Of a DNA stretch of 64,000 nt, positions 40,271 to 52,942 are shown piece by piece. The notes under the pieces are model-generated. The model had not been told where the DNA came from, searched no databases, and worked only from the letters and a program-made list of their open reading frames with translations. Both the position numbers and the translations under genes were made by a program. The DNA comes from Siphonodentalium dalli. Taxonomy: Eukaryota > Mollusca > Scaphopoda > Gadilida > Siphonodentaliidae. Position 1 is the stretch's first letter. Each line of letters starts with the position of its first letter. Where the stretch lies: positions 80,814,705 through 80,878,704 of the forward strand of contig CP136067.1 of the NCBI GenBank assembly GCA_032622095.1. Direction: 5' to 3'.

Positions 40271-40685
40271 GTGGAGCTCCGTGGTCCAGTGGTTAGCGTG
40301 TCGGACTTGTACTCGCTGTAAACACATCAATACGGGTTCGCAGCGCGTCACTGGTCATTGTCGGAGTCTCCGCATAACAGTGGCTTGGCCGCTTTGAGCG
40401 ACGTGCAATTGTGGGATTGCTCGCTGTTTCAAAACCCGCGCCAAGTTGTGACCCTTGAGCAAGGTCGCTCATACTGTGTCGGTTTCGCATCACTCATGCG
40501 TTAAACGAGTACCAGTCAGCTTGTCATACTGATGAGTATCAGAGCATGTTCTGATCAAACTAGAGCAGCGCCTGCAATGGCTCATTAGTTGGCTTGTACA
40601 AATGACTGGGGTAATATTGTACCAAGCGTGTTAGAGCAAGTAATTGGTTAATCGCTATATAAAACTGGTTATTATTATTATTTTC
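40271..40685 (+). mobile_element. tRNA-derived SINE
   Basis: The head is tRNA-like: GGAGCTCCGTGGTCCAGTGG with box A (TGGTCCAGTGG), then box B GGGTTCGCAGC about 50 bases on, together a split RNA polymerase III promoter. A unique body of about 330 bp follows, ending TATATAAAACTGG and a (TTA)n tail at about 40670-40682. No partner LINE is in the window. A bona fide tRNA is unlikely because the acceptor stem does not pair. Confidence 0.82.
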
Positions 40686-41131
40686 GATACGATATCTCGA
40701 CTTGCCTTTGTTTGATAATATTGAATTATACTCCAAAAGAAAGGAAATTTTATGGCCAATAACACAAATTGAAATACAATGTGACTTAATTGAACAATTT
40801 TGAGATTATGATAGATGGTGTGTTTTCCCCAGAATTGGACTTGTGAACCTTGTCACTGGTATAGTACATATTGGTAAATGTGGCAAATTTTCCCAGGGGC
40901 CTGTGGCCACACCCACAAAAACAAGCGACAAAGGTTTGAGGACTTACTGCAACATTTACTTCCAACATCAATATGTTTCCATTATAATTCCATAAAATAA
41001 TATGCAGTCTGACCTAAAATTTAATAATTTCACTCATGTGGGACAACTGAGTATACTACATGACCATCCGGAAAACGTATATTGCATTTTCATGATTGGA
41101 AACTTATTTTAAATTCACGCGTTGCTTCATC

Positions 41132-41608
41132 TTAAAGGTACTCAACCCGATAAAACTCCTCTCAATTACTATTTCAATGGCTTCGGGGGTCAAAAATATT
41201 TTATTCGAGTCGAGGAAGTCACCCATCAAAGCTCCGATTTGTTAGATATCGATTTTAGAAATCTATTATTTTTCATTATCGGGAATACCATCTGGCCCAG
41301 AACTCAGTCAAAATTGCGTTAAAATTACCACTTGATTTTAGAGTTATCCATCCTTGTCTGTTTGAATAGATTTGGAGAACACATCCAGAGCAGATTACGG
41401 CAGTTAGCAGTACTCATCTCGAGTTTATAACAAATTTCAAAAATCAATATCTAATAACTCTGAGCTTTGTTTGATGGGTTCCTCGACTCGAATCAAATAT
41501 TTTTTACCCCCAAAGCCAAAGAAATAGTAATATAGGACCCTCCGATCGGATTGTTGTTGTTGGAATCTGTTGAGATGGGGACCCTCTTTACGGGTTGAGT
41601 ACCTTTAA
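41132..41608. mobile_element. TTAA-flanked element with long inverted arms
   Basis: TTAAAGGTACTCAACCCG on the left; CGGGTTGAGTACCTTTAA on the right. Arms continue inward (GACTTCCTCGACTCGAA-type segments) for about 200 bp. Confidence 0.85.
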
Positions 41609-41955
41609 TCATTAAAATTATATAGTACCATAATCATAAAAGTTGTATAGCAACAACAGCTTTAGATTTTCCTCCCATGGTCTGCAGGTGCAATTTTTAT
41701 GCAACCGCTGATAAAAACATTTTAACAGTGTTATACCAGTACAAATGAAACAATCTAAAATTTATATATAAGAAACAAAACCTGTTTTTTCAGCGTTACA
41801 TCAACAAGATAGTTCAGAAATCTTCCATGTTGGTATGTTTTGAGATTCTTCTTACTAAATTATGTATACATCATACATAATTTTGGGGTTTCAACGGGCC
41901 ATATCCATTTAAGTAAACTAATTGAGTTGGTTTGGAATTAAAAACCAATTTCCAT

Positions 41956-42470
41956 AACAAGAATGTTAACGTAATATACCAGCATATTACTACAAACATA
42001 AACAAGATCGTTAACGTAATATACTAGCATATATTACAAGAATGTTAATGAAATATACTAGCATATTACTACAGACATAAACAAAAATGTTAACGTAATG
42101 TACTAGCATATTACTACAAACATAAACAAGAATGTTAAGTAAATATACCAGCATATTACAACAAACATAAACAAGAATGTTAAGTAATATACCAGCATAT
42201 TACTACCAACATAAACAAGAATGTAAAGTAATATACCAGCATATTACTACCAACATAAACAAGAATGTAAAGTAATATACCAGCATATTACTACAAACAT
42301 AAACAAGAATGTAAAGTAATATACCAGCATATTACTACAAACATAAACAAGAATGTTAAGTAATATACCAGCATATTACTACAAACATAAACAAGAATGT
42401 TAAGTAATATACCAGCATATTACAACAAACATAAACAAGAATGTTAAGTAATATACTAAATATTACAACA
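41956..42470. repeat. Tandem repeat, 44-bp unit, about 12 copies
   Basis: The unit is AACAAGAATGTTAAGTAATA followed by TACCAGCATATTACTACAAACATA. Early units vary in length; later ones are nearly uniform. Confidence 0.93.
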
Positions 42471-42742
42471 AACTCCACATTGTTCATTGTTATTTATGGG
42501 TTTGTTTATTTTCTTTTACCATTATTGATCATGTTTTTGTTTTTGTCTCTTTTGCTTATTTTGAGCTTTTAATGTTTAATGATAAAATCATCATTTTTGT
42601 TTATTTTGTTTAACTTTTGTACATTATGTCTTCCTTATGCTGTTATAAATGGGCCATTGGTCAATTATGTATAAAGTTGGAATTGCTAACTTGTCAGTAT
42701 ATAATATGGTATAAAAATGCTGAAGTTATGAATTACTTGTTT

Positions 42743-43001
42743 TACCCTTTTCTTTACTAAAACTGATTCTCCCATTCAGTTTTAAAATCATACATTGGAA
42801 TGGACTATTATTCCTTTGGAGGGATGTTCACAACATATAAGCAGACAACAGTCAAATAGTAATACAAATACAGAAGGATTCTTATTCATTGGTGGGAAAT
42901 GTTCAGGTAATAAGTTCAACAAATTAACCTTTGTTGAACTTTATATCTGAACAATTTCAAGGGAATCACTTGTCAATGAGTATTAGTAAAGTAAGGGTTA
43001 A
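42743..43001. mobile_element. Near-complete T4 element
   Basis: TTACCCTTTTCTTTACTAAA on the left, TTAGTAAAGTAAGGGTTAA on the right. It is an imperfect hairpin around AATAAGTTCAACAAATT. Confidence 0.8.
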
Positions 43002-43497
43002 CGATAGATTCTGTGTTCGAGCCAGTATGACAACAACTTACAGGAATCCTTCTGCATGAGGCCAAAAAAAATATACCTGTGTTTCTGGTGACATGCAAGA
43101 AAAAAATGGGGGAGGGGTGGCTTTTCATTTTATTTGATAAAAAATAAAACTAAGTACATTATATTAGAATATAGTGTAATTTATTGTTTTATTGAACAGA
43201 ACATGAAAAAATAAGTTTGATTTGGCTGTGACCTAATTGAAGTGTGGTATAATTTCCGGTTTACATTACATGCAATGTGTTCGTTTTATATGGATATTAA
43301 TTGGTTTACACAGAAAATAAAATCTGATGCATACTAATTTTTGCAAAATCGATAAAATGAAAACAGTTGGGGGTGCCGGAATAGGGGTGGGCAGGTCACC
43401 TGAAACACAGGTCTTATTCATTTTGGCCTGAGTACTATCTGTTTGTTTGTTGTCTGGTTATATTTCCTGAACGTCCCACTAGATGAATAATAGTACA

Positions 43498-43752
43498 TTA
43501 ACACTTCCATGACTTCCATGACTGCGAAAACCCTATGCCAATGCATTCTCTTATATATGAGAGTCTTCCATAGGGAGCCTCGCATATATCAGAAAATACA
43601 TTGGCCTGACAATATTTACTTTGACCTTGTATAAAGTCTGCATTCTCTTGTATATGTGAGGCACCCTATGGGACCCTCCCATATATAAGAGAATGTACTG
43701 ACACAGGACCTTTAATGTTGCATCCAGCGCAGCTCCCGTCATGAAAGTGTTA
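43498..43752. mobile_element. P1 element inserted in a T4 copy
   Basis: TTAACACTTCCATGACTTCC on the left, CCCGTCATGAAAGTGTTATA on the right, with T4 sequence (AGATGAATAATAG before, TATAACTGTATGGGAGAATC after) on both sides. Confidence 0.82.
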
Positions 43753-43799
43753 TAAGCTTTTATAACTGTATGGGAGAATCCATTAACAAAAATAAAAAT

Positions 43800-44925
43800 T
43801 TAAGGATGGGATGATGTGATTACAAATTGAATCTGATTTGCTTAGCTGAATTTTTATTGAATAGTAGCAAAACACCTATGTCAAAAGTAACCTTCGTGCT
43901 GGTCAAAAACTGACAAAGATACCCTGACCTTTCTGAAAGCTTTGTTATCTTCCTTCTAGGTCTGCCCTTACTTTTATTAGAACATACAATCGAAAAAATA
44001 TTATGAATTGACAGATTTTTGCCATTTGGAATCGGCTCAAATGAATCAGCCTTGAATACATCTTTAAATATTTCTCATCAGCAAATTCCATAAAGAGAGC
44101 TGCTTATCAAATTTATTCATGCGAGTAATTGAAGCTAAATAATCTTAGATTTTCCAGATTCCTTCAATTTTCATACTAACAAAACCATGCACTCTTGGTT
44201 TATAAAATTCCAGAAAATTTAACCTTCTCAACAGCAATTGATATTGTTATCCTTCGTCCCTTTTCCTCTCATCAGATCTACAAGGCCACCCAGATCAAAG
44301 ACAAATGCACAACCGAGTGACATTGATCATACACTGTACGTTCCTTGTTACTAAGCTCTGAATATCAAGTTGTCGCACTTTTCTGTATAATCGTTTGATA
44401 ATTTCCTTTCCGCTACAGATATTCTCCCTGACTTCATAAAGAATTTCCTCATATGGCGGAGTAGTCTGTTGTCAATTTCATATCCACAGCCAAAACTAAA
44501 CTTGTTAATTTAACATGTTAACTTTCTTTAAATCGACACACTGCACTTATTTCAAACAAACACGGACATTTCGCTGCATGGGTAATCTACTTCAACATTG
44601 GTTTACTCCTCTTTTCATCTTAACGGTTTCCACCATTTCACCTGCAACATGATGGGGAAATTAAACATTCCCACCATGAATCTTTTTATCACTACAAAAT
44701 TTCAATGGTTGTCTCATTCTAGCGGAAGCGGCAACTATCTATTGCAGACCTTTCCATGCATATCGGAGGCCAACTTAATAACCTCTATTTATCCCTTTGT
44801 TAACAGAATCCTTAATTATGAGCAGTTATGTCATTCCCATTGATTCATTTGTCGTAATGTCTGATTCTCTGTCAGTTGTTCGCTTATAGTATATGTAGCT
44901 GAAAATCCTGCAATTAAGAATGAAA
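43800..44925. other. Stretch without recognisable features
   Basis: Unique AT-rich sequence. The 81-residue open frame at 44598-44843 shows no motif and no splice or promoter context. Confidence 0.6.
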
Positions 44926-44973
44926 CATTCCAATGTATATGTCTAACAATGAATGGCAAAATCCATTCAGTAA

Positions 44974-45230
44974 TTAACCCTTCCATGACTGGAGCTTCCA
45001 GAAATTTAGCAAAAACACTGCCAATGCATTCTATTATATATGCGAGCCTCCCATAGGGAGCCTCACATATATAAGAGAATACATTGGTCTCGCGCTATTT
45101 ACCTTGTAAGCCAGTGCATTCTCTTGTGTATTTGCAAGGCTCCCTTTATGAGTCTCGCATATATAAGAGAATGCATTGGCACATAATCTTTAATGCTGCA
45201 CTAGCGCAGCTCCTGTCATGAAAGGGTTAA
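44974..45230. mobile_element. Complete P1 double-hairpin element, 257 bp with both TTAA
   Basis: TTAACCCTTCCATGACTGGA on the left; CTCCTGTCATGAAAGGGTTAA on the right. Two hairpins (CCATAGGGAGCCTC..., CTTATATATGCGAG...) with linker TACCTTGTAAGCCAGTGC. The best-preserved P1 copy here. Confidence 0.9.
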
Positions 45231-45800
45231 TATGGTTATCTGGCATACAGTTTGCCCCAATACACAATTCATGACCTCTACTAATCTCACTGATAATATA
45301 CCAATAAATAGATTTCACTGATTATTTTTTTGGGGAAAAGTCTTCATTCTTTCAATCAGTTACATGTATAAACTGGAGAACAAGTTAAGATGAAGCCATT
45401 ACAGTCAAGCTAACTGGTGCTCAAACTCAACTGTAAACTTGTTGATTTAACATTTTGCCTTTAAACAATAATCTTTGAAAATACTATGCATTTTACAGAT
45501 GTTTTGTCTGAACAATGAATGTAGTTTTGCTTATTTGTTATTTTTTTCAGTCAATATTGTGATTTGTATGACAAAATTTGATAATATATTTTTTTGTGAT
45601 ATCATTTAAACGGAAATAAATAATGACATCTCTCGTATCTTCCTATAGAAAGTGTATAATTCATTTCAATAACAGCCTGACTAAACCAGTACTCTATCAG
45701 TGCATGCTATACATAGTCTACCATTAGTCATATTAATTGTCTATTTACCAGGTTGGGCATATCCTAAATTCCATTGTTATTGTTGTCACTATATTAATAG

Positions 45801-46232
45801 TTAAAGGCCAATTTAATTTTCAAGTCTCCAATTTTTTTTTATAGTGCCTTGATATACAGTTTTAATAACAATCTATGACTTAAAATATGATTAAAATACT
45901 ATTATCACCATTTGGAATGTCTGTGTCTCAGAAGGGGCCAATAGAGTAATAGAAAGTAGCTGAAATCAAATAAACATTTCCCACATTTCACTCCCAGAAT
46001 GCAACATAATTCAAATTAAGAGTTATTTCCCCTTCCATTGAAAATAATATACTTTGCAGTACAGTCCAGATGAAACTTAAGCACATAATAAAATGTCGGT
46101 ACCTGAACAAAAACAACATGTTCACAGTTTATTACAATGGATAAATTCATAATAAATGTTTTGGAGCTTCCTCTTTCAAATGGTATATAATATGGCATAT
46201 ATTTTATATAATGTGGTCTGGGGGTTCGAAAA
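45801..46232. mobile_element. T5 element, right border eroded
   Basis: TTAAAGGCCAATTTAATTTT on the left; TCTGGGGGTTCGAAAA on the right without the final GGCCTTTAA. Confidence 0.75.
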
Positions 46233-46505
46233 CTGTGTTGGCGCGAACATGCGCGAGTTAAACGTCAACGTCATAGCAATAATTATTAACAAAATATCTC
46301 CTGTACAATTCATTTATAAATTGGATGATATATGTCGTTCTACTCGCGAACCACACAGCAACATATATGTCGTTCTACTTGTCAAAGGGTTAAATATTGA
46401 TATTGGTATTTCGTGGATTCAATGCAAGAGGCATAATCCAGAATTTAATGCGGCACACAAGTGTTGAAAGTTTATCTGTGTATCATTTGTTTTTGTAACA
46501 AAATA

Positions 46506-46718
46506 CAGTAATGCCCTAATTAATCGACTCCATAACCACAGCAGAATTATGGGTAATTTTTCAGGATTTAGTCGAAAATATGGCTTGTTGCCATTCATCG
46601 GAAAGCTCTCCCCGAGAGCTTTCCGATGAATGGCAACAAGCCATATTTCCGATTAAATCCTGAAAAATTACCCATAATTCTACTGTGGTTATGGAGTCGA
46701 TTAATTAGGGCAATAATG
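46506..46718. mobile_element. M2 hairpin MITE
   Basis: TA, CAGTAATGCCCTAATTAATC on the left; ATTAATTAGGGCAATAATG then TA on the right. Hairpin arms differ at few positions. Confidence 0.88.
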
Positions 46719-46872
46719 TAGGATGTGAGAATGTTCCACACAGATATTTCATAATTTGTATGTAGAGGATACTACACATTTCAATGGGCCAAGAAAATTT
46801 ATGAATGAGTTATTGCTCTTACCCGTGTTACCAGAAAGGCATAATTATGTCGAAGCTGAGTTATACTGAGTT

Positions 46873-48465
46873 AAGTGTCTGTCATTTGCAGAATGAGGTC
46901 TGCAGAGGGTGAATTTAGTGACACTATCCTGCATATTGCGGTAGCATTAATAAATTGACCCTCTGGGAACCTCATTCCGCATGGCCTCATCTGCTATGGG
47001 AGACATAGAATCAAATTGAAGTTCCCAAATGGTGAACATTGTTATGTACACCCATTGGGAACCTCGATTATGCAATGAGTCATTATTGGGGTTATTTTGA
47101 GAAACTAAACTAAAAAAGAAATAGAATCTATGTGAAGACATTTCTATAGAAATTTGCTAATTAAGAAACTTTCCAGCGATGATGAGGCCTAAGCAGCAGT
47201 GTTCGCGCTGTCGGTAGCCAAATTAGCCAATGGCTAATCTTTTTCGTATTTGGCTAATAAAAATTTCATTTGGCTAAACTTTTGGCTAAAACTTTTTTTG
47301 AACCCAAATGGAGACTGATAGCATGGAGCCAGAAAGCTAATTAATAAAAGCGCTCAATAGATCGACATTCAAGACGAAGTTAGGTGACGAAAGCATTTCA
47401 TTATTGTCGTACTTATGAAATATCGTACAAAGGGAAACCCGATCGACAACTCTATCAACCAAGCGATCATAAAGAGATATGCAATCATCTTTAGTTTTCA
47501 CAAGACGGACAAACAAAGACGCATGGACATTAAACCGACCGTGGTTGAATTATGACAATGTGAAGAAAGCAATGTTTTGTAAAGTGCATTGACGCCGGTA
47601 TACAAGCAATTTGTTCGTAACATGTGCAGGCTGATTTAATCTGGATAAAGATTACGTCACTCTGCACGAAGCAGCAAAAGGTCATTATTAATTTTTACAT
47701 TTAATCCCCTAATCCCCCAGTCAGCCCATTGTCTGTCTGGTCACTCACGGCCCGCCTGCACAATGCATGTTTATGATGACATTGTATTTATGACGGTCGA
47801 TGTTTATGAGCACCAAGTGTAAGACAATAGCTTAATCAGCCAAATGTGAATCACGCCAGATATTTTGTGGCTATTTGTCGTCAATACCGATACAGTCAAA
47901 ATAATATGCATGCTTTTATGACAGATTGTAATTTGATAATGGCGTAACAATATTAAGTTATTAGTTTCCAGATGTCACTTAGATATTTTCGTCGCAAGGA
48001 TAACTATTTAATGATTTAAAAATAGATATTGATATAAAACAAAAAAATAATGACATTAAGAAGGACAATACCGGGTTACCCCCCCCCCCCCCCCCCCAAA
48101 TCACTCTTTCACATAAAGATTAATAAATTTTTAATAAATGATATTTATAAAAATACTTGTAGTTCATCAAAATTATTTAAACTATTGTGTATTTTACCTT
48201 TGTCTGTTAGATTTTACGTTTTAGTCATTAATTGTGAACCGACCAGAAAACGATGATTTAATTTGGCCAAAGTTGTTTTTAATTTGGCCAAAAAACATTT
48301 GGCTAAAGTTTTTTTCATTTGGCTAATAAAATTTTCATTTGGCTAAACTTTTGGCTAAAGTTTTTTTCGGTCCAGCGCGAACACTGCTAAGCAGAATGAG
48401 GTCCCTGGAGGGTGAATTTAGTGATGCTAGCCCACTATGTGGGATACCGTCACTAAATTCAAAAC
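46873..48465. mobile_element. Decayed H3 element split by a 1190-bp hAT-like insertion
   Basis: Left half has GTCTGTCATTTGCAGAATGA and a hairpin ending CCCTCTGGGAACCTCATTC. The right half resumes after 48394 with AATGAGGTCCCTGGAGGGTG and TGATGCTAGCCCACTATG. Confidence 0.78.
47197..48386. mobile_element. Non-autonomous hAT-like transposon, 1190 bp
   Basis: Perfect 14-bp inverted ends CAGTGTTCGCGCTG / CAGCGCGAACACTG and a perfect 8-bp target duplication CTAAGCAG (47189-47196, 48387-48394). Subterminal (A)TTTGGCTAA motifs lie in the same orientation at both ends (47220-47300 and 48255-48365). The interior has a C-run (48079-48097) and no transposase frame. Confidence 0.94.
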
Positions 48466-48756
48466 CCGAATGACATTGACCAATGCTGTGTCGGTGGGCG
48501 GATTACAACTGAAACATCTGATGCTATTGCCACAAACAAATGACATCAATGGCTATAACATCAGTTTGCACGGGAAAATCTGTCGTTGAACAATTAAGCT
48601 CAGCTACTGGACGTAGATTCGTTGATATGATACATCGTAGTGTTTCCTAATTCAGTGCAACCTAATTTATATCTAAAATGAATCGCTTTTGTTTGATTCT
48701 ATTGTAAAGTGGATTAATTAATATTTGAAATATCCCAATTTTGCCCTACAACCCAG

Positions 48757-48866
48757 CAGCCCTCATAATTAGCTACGGCAATCAGCAATGCTGAAGCAAA
48801 CTGGGCCACGGCAAAGAGTTGCCATAGCGTATTGCCAAAGCCATGCAATCTGAATTGAGAGGGCTG
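48757..48866. mobile_element. Small hAT-like MITE, 110 bp
   Basis: CAGCCCTCATAATTAG on the left; ATTGAGAGGGCTG on the right, with CACGGCAA in the interior, as in the element at 54940. Target duplication unclear. Confidence 0.6.
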
Positions 48867-50540
48867 AGCCCAGGGAATGGGGCGTTTTACACATATATAT
48901 TTTCCAGGGTTAAAGATGGTGAATCTCTTCCAGGCCACAATTTCAACAACATAATTTTTATAAAACCCGATTTCAAGACCAAAAATATCTTTTTCTGTGA
49001 ATAAAATAGACAAAACTGAAGATTAGGTATGTTATTTGTCTATAAAGGCGTAATCCTGCAAAATATCTGAATGGAAGTGACATTTTGCCTTGGAGATAGC
49101 TAACAAGATAGAGTTCTTCCTCTTGCTACGCTACAAATACGCCTGAAGTTTATTCTAAATATAGCCTGTAAAACTGTCCTGAAAGGTATGTATTATACCA
49201 AAGAAAAATCTAAATAAAATAAATATTAATTGATAGAAGCATTTCCAAACAAGTGTCTTTGATTTATATTTATTATTTTATATCCTGGAAGCTATATAAA
49301 TCTTGTTGGGAAGAGATAGACCATTTTTAACTATTACAATTCAATACAACTATAATTGTTGAATTTAGGATGTGCCAGAACTAATTACATCAAGAAAAGT
49401 TGATAAGTTATGGTGTCATACTTTGTGTGAAACCTGTGTGTGAAACTATACTCCTGTATAGGTATACTGAATCTGTGTACTTAGTCAGACTGTTAACCCT
49501 TTGCCCAATACACTTATTACCAACTTCATTAACGGCAGCTATTACTCATATATGCTCACAGTATAGACTTAATCACTTTCCCCACGGCTGCCCAGAACTA
49601 AGTGATTATGAATATTCCAGCTTCTAAAATACACTGATTATTTCACAATTACTCGTTATATACACTGTTCAAATGAAACTTAATCACATACACATGTATT
49701 TTTTATATATATCTGAACATATATTGAAAATGTTATGTATACCATACTTGTTACAGAGGGGGTTCTGGTATAATAAGTCTCACACACGCTCACAGTGACA
49801 AAGAAAGTCCATTTAAAAGTTTTTAACATGTTCACCTTAATATTTTGATCCCGGGAACCAGACTGGGATGTGATAAAGCGAGTTTAATTTAGGCTTCAAT
49901 CAAACCACCACGAGTTCTTAAGAGGGAGGTAAAGTGGCAACATTTGAATGGGGAATTCAGTGTTAAATTTGGGGAAAAGATTGATCGCAGGTAACTTTTT
50001 GTAAAGTTTGAAGGTGACTTCACTATCCCGGCCATCGCAAGCTTCCAACATTAAATTATTGAAAAAAAAATTAGTGTTTCTCTGAACACTTCATAAGTTC
50101 CCCCTGACATACCGGTATTGCATTGTATCTCAGGAATCCTGAGGCCGATTTTCTTGAAATATTACATGTATATTCAGTATCCTATACTGATGAAATGAGC
50201 TAATGTCGACCGGTTGAGTGATTGCATGCTTGAGATGTGGAGATAGTGCTAAATTAAAAAGTCAAAAAAATGTTGTGTTGGTAGAAAACTCACTCCTGTG
50301 AAGAACAGCTTAGATCTCCATACAACCCCATGTCATTACAAAACTTGGAGGCACCATGCCCTTATTATGCCCCCCGATCCGAGAATTCAGGGGTATATTG
50401 TGGAGACCTCCATCCATCCTTCCATCCATAACAAACATTTCACAAAACAGCTCAAGTATCGATAGACTAATTTGGATATCCTTTGGTATGTCGGTAGACC
50501 AGCATTGTGGAAAGGATCTCGCACATAGTGAAGGTTCTGT
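48867..50540. other. Stretch without recognisable genes
   Basis: Mostly unique. Contains a possible lone TTAACCCTTTGCCC end at 49494 and a short TTATGCCCCCCGATCCGAG repeat fragment at 50365-50550. Confidence 0.55.
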
Positions 50541-50551
50541 CTGCCCTTTTT

Positions 50552-52140
50552 AGCTCACCTGAGATGAAGTCTCCAGTGGAGCTATCTCCTAGTCCGTTCG
50601 TCTATCCTTCAACAATTCTTTAAACATCTTCTCCGGAACCAAAAGACCGAATGGGTTCATATTTGGTGTCAATGTTCCCTAGGTGAAACCACAGAAACTT
50701 TCCCTTTCCATCACCCGAGTCCCAGACCTGCACCTTGCCCCAAACCAACAGCCACCCCCACCCCATCTCATCTCCCAACTCACCTCTCCCACCAGAAGAT
50801 TCAGTCAATGGTATTAGGGCATGCTGAAGGATTTAGTCACCCGAATGGATCAATCAGATGAAAAATGTTGGTTGTGAGGCATGGCGATAGATTTATTCAT
50901 GCAAAAGGTAAAATCAAAAATGGCTGTTGACCGCCATGTTTTATTGAAAATCGTTCAAATTCAACAGTTCTCATCTAGAGGTCACCCCGAGATCGATATG
51001 AAGTTGGTGACGATTGGATGAGAAATGTGGCCTGTACGGTGTGAAGAGGGATTTAGTCATGCAAAGAGTAATATCAAAGATGACTGCCATGTTTTTTAAC
51101 AAAATTCAAAAAAATTGATGACTCACATCTAATGGTCACCCGAAGATTGGTGATGATCAGAAGAGATATGGTTTGTAGGGTGTGCCACAGGATTTAGTCA
51201 TGCACAGAGTAAAATGCAAGATGGTTGCCGGCGTTCATGTTTTTCATTGAAAATTGTTAAAATTTTATATCTACTACCTGTGTGATCCTAAACATGCCTG
51301 AAATGTTCAAAACATTCTTCCATTGAGGGTGCATTTACATTGGTCTAGATCTGTGTACAGAACTGTGTGAAGTCTTGTGTTGCGGATTACTGTGATCACA
51401 ACATGATTACTGGTAGTGTATGAACGCTTGTCAGTACTCAGGTAATGGACACCGATCGCGTCAGTTTAGGCCAGACAAAAATATGGGAAAAAATAATCGA
51501 TGGCTCCTATCTAGAGGTCACCCCAAAGATCTATATAAAGTTGGTGATGAACGGATGAGGGATGTGGCCTGAAGGGTGTGCCAATACATTTAGTCAAGCA
51601 AAGAGTAATATCCTAGATGGCTGCTGGTGGCCATGTTTTTTAAGACATTTTGGAAAAAATTGATGGCTCCCATCTAAAGGTCACACTGAAAATCCATATG
51701 AAGTTTGTTGACGATCGGATAAGGGATGTGGTCTGTAGGGTGTGTGAAAGGATTTGTCATGCAGAGTAAAATCTATGTTTTACATTGAAAATCGTTTAAA
51801 TTTGATAGCTAACATTTAATAGAGTGATCTTAAACATACCTGTAAATTTGCAAAACATTTCTCCAATAAATGCGGGCTGCAGGGTGTGCCAATGGATTCA
51901 AATTTGAAATCCAAGATGGCTGCTGGTGAATTTTTTTTTAACAAATTTCAGAAAAAATTTATGGCTGCCATCTAGAGGTTACCCCGAATATCCATATGAA
52001 GTTTGGTGATGATCGGATGAGAGATGTGACCTGTATGGTGTACTAAAGGAAATTGTTAATGGATCACAGACGGACGGATGATAGACGCCAACCCATGGCA
52101 ATAGCTCAAACTTGACTTTGTCAAGTTGAGCTAAAAAGGG
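50552..52140. repeat. AGCTCA-bounded repeat with diverged AAGATGGC units
   Basis: Opens TTTTTAGCTCACCTGAGATG and closes CAAGTTGAGCTAAAAAGG. About six diverged units of roughly 165 bp each carry an AAxATGGC...CCATGTTTT motif, 'GGATTTAGTCATGCA' and 'ATCTAGAGGTCACCC'. A second, shorter right border follows at 52180-52245. Confidence 0.85.
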
Positions 52141-52744
52141 AAATTATTAATGGATCACGGACGGATGCCCGCCAACCCATGGTAGTAGCTCAAACTTGAG
52201 TTTGTCAAGTCTCAAACTTGAGTTTCTCAAGTCGAGCTAAAAAGTAATAGTAAACATTGGAACAGGTTATGGCATGGAAAAATATTCTCATAAACAAATT
52301 TAGACTAAAATATTTTTAAAACTGGCAAGATTAGCAATGTTTGTTGACAAATTATTGTCTATACTGGTATATCCCAAATTCTCTATTGTCCCACATTCTT
52401 CATGGTGATGACAGTTTTACCGACTTTTGTGATTTATCACATCTATCCACTGTGAAGACCTTAAGCCCTTTTAATGTATAGAAGGCTGAATATCATGTGG
52501 GATGTACATATTTTGTCAATAGCTGGCACAGAAAGTTGGCAAAATTGAGGGTCAGTTCATATAGAAACCACTTAATCTGTACATTCCGCCAACAGAAACA
52601 AAACATAAGCATACTATAATGTGTATGCACAAACGTGTGCTCGCCAATTTTTTTCTGGGATATAATGAAGAGCAATGAGATCATCACAAATTATTTTTAT
52701 TCCTAAAACAAATCTGCTTGTAGCAGCATATAAGAGTTTGAAAA

Positions 52745-52942
52745 ACAGTAATGCCATAAATAATTGATTCCTTAACCAAGGCAGAATTATGGGTAATTTT
52801 TCAGGGTTTAGTCGGAAATATGGCTTGTTGCCATTCTTTCCGATGAGTGGCAACAAGCCATATTTCCAACTAAATACTGAAAAAATTACCCATAATTCTG
52901 CTGTGGTTAAGGAGTCAGAGTCAATTATTACAGGCATTACTG
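52745..52942. mobile_element. M2 hairpin MITE, shortened loop
   Basis: CAGTAATGCCATAAATAATT on the left; CAGGCATTACTG on the right. The hairpin centre is cut to CATTCTTTCCGATGAGTGG. Confidence 0.85.

Noticed and set aside
40271-40345. Functional tRNA gene
   Set aside because: A and B boxes are present, but the acceptor stem does not pair and the sequence continues as a SINE body with a TTA tail.
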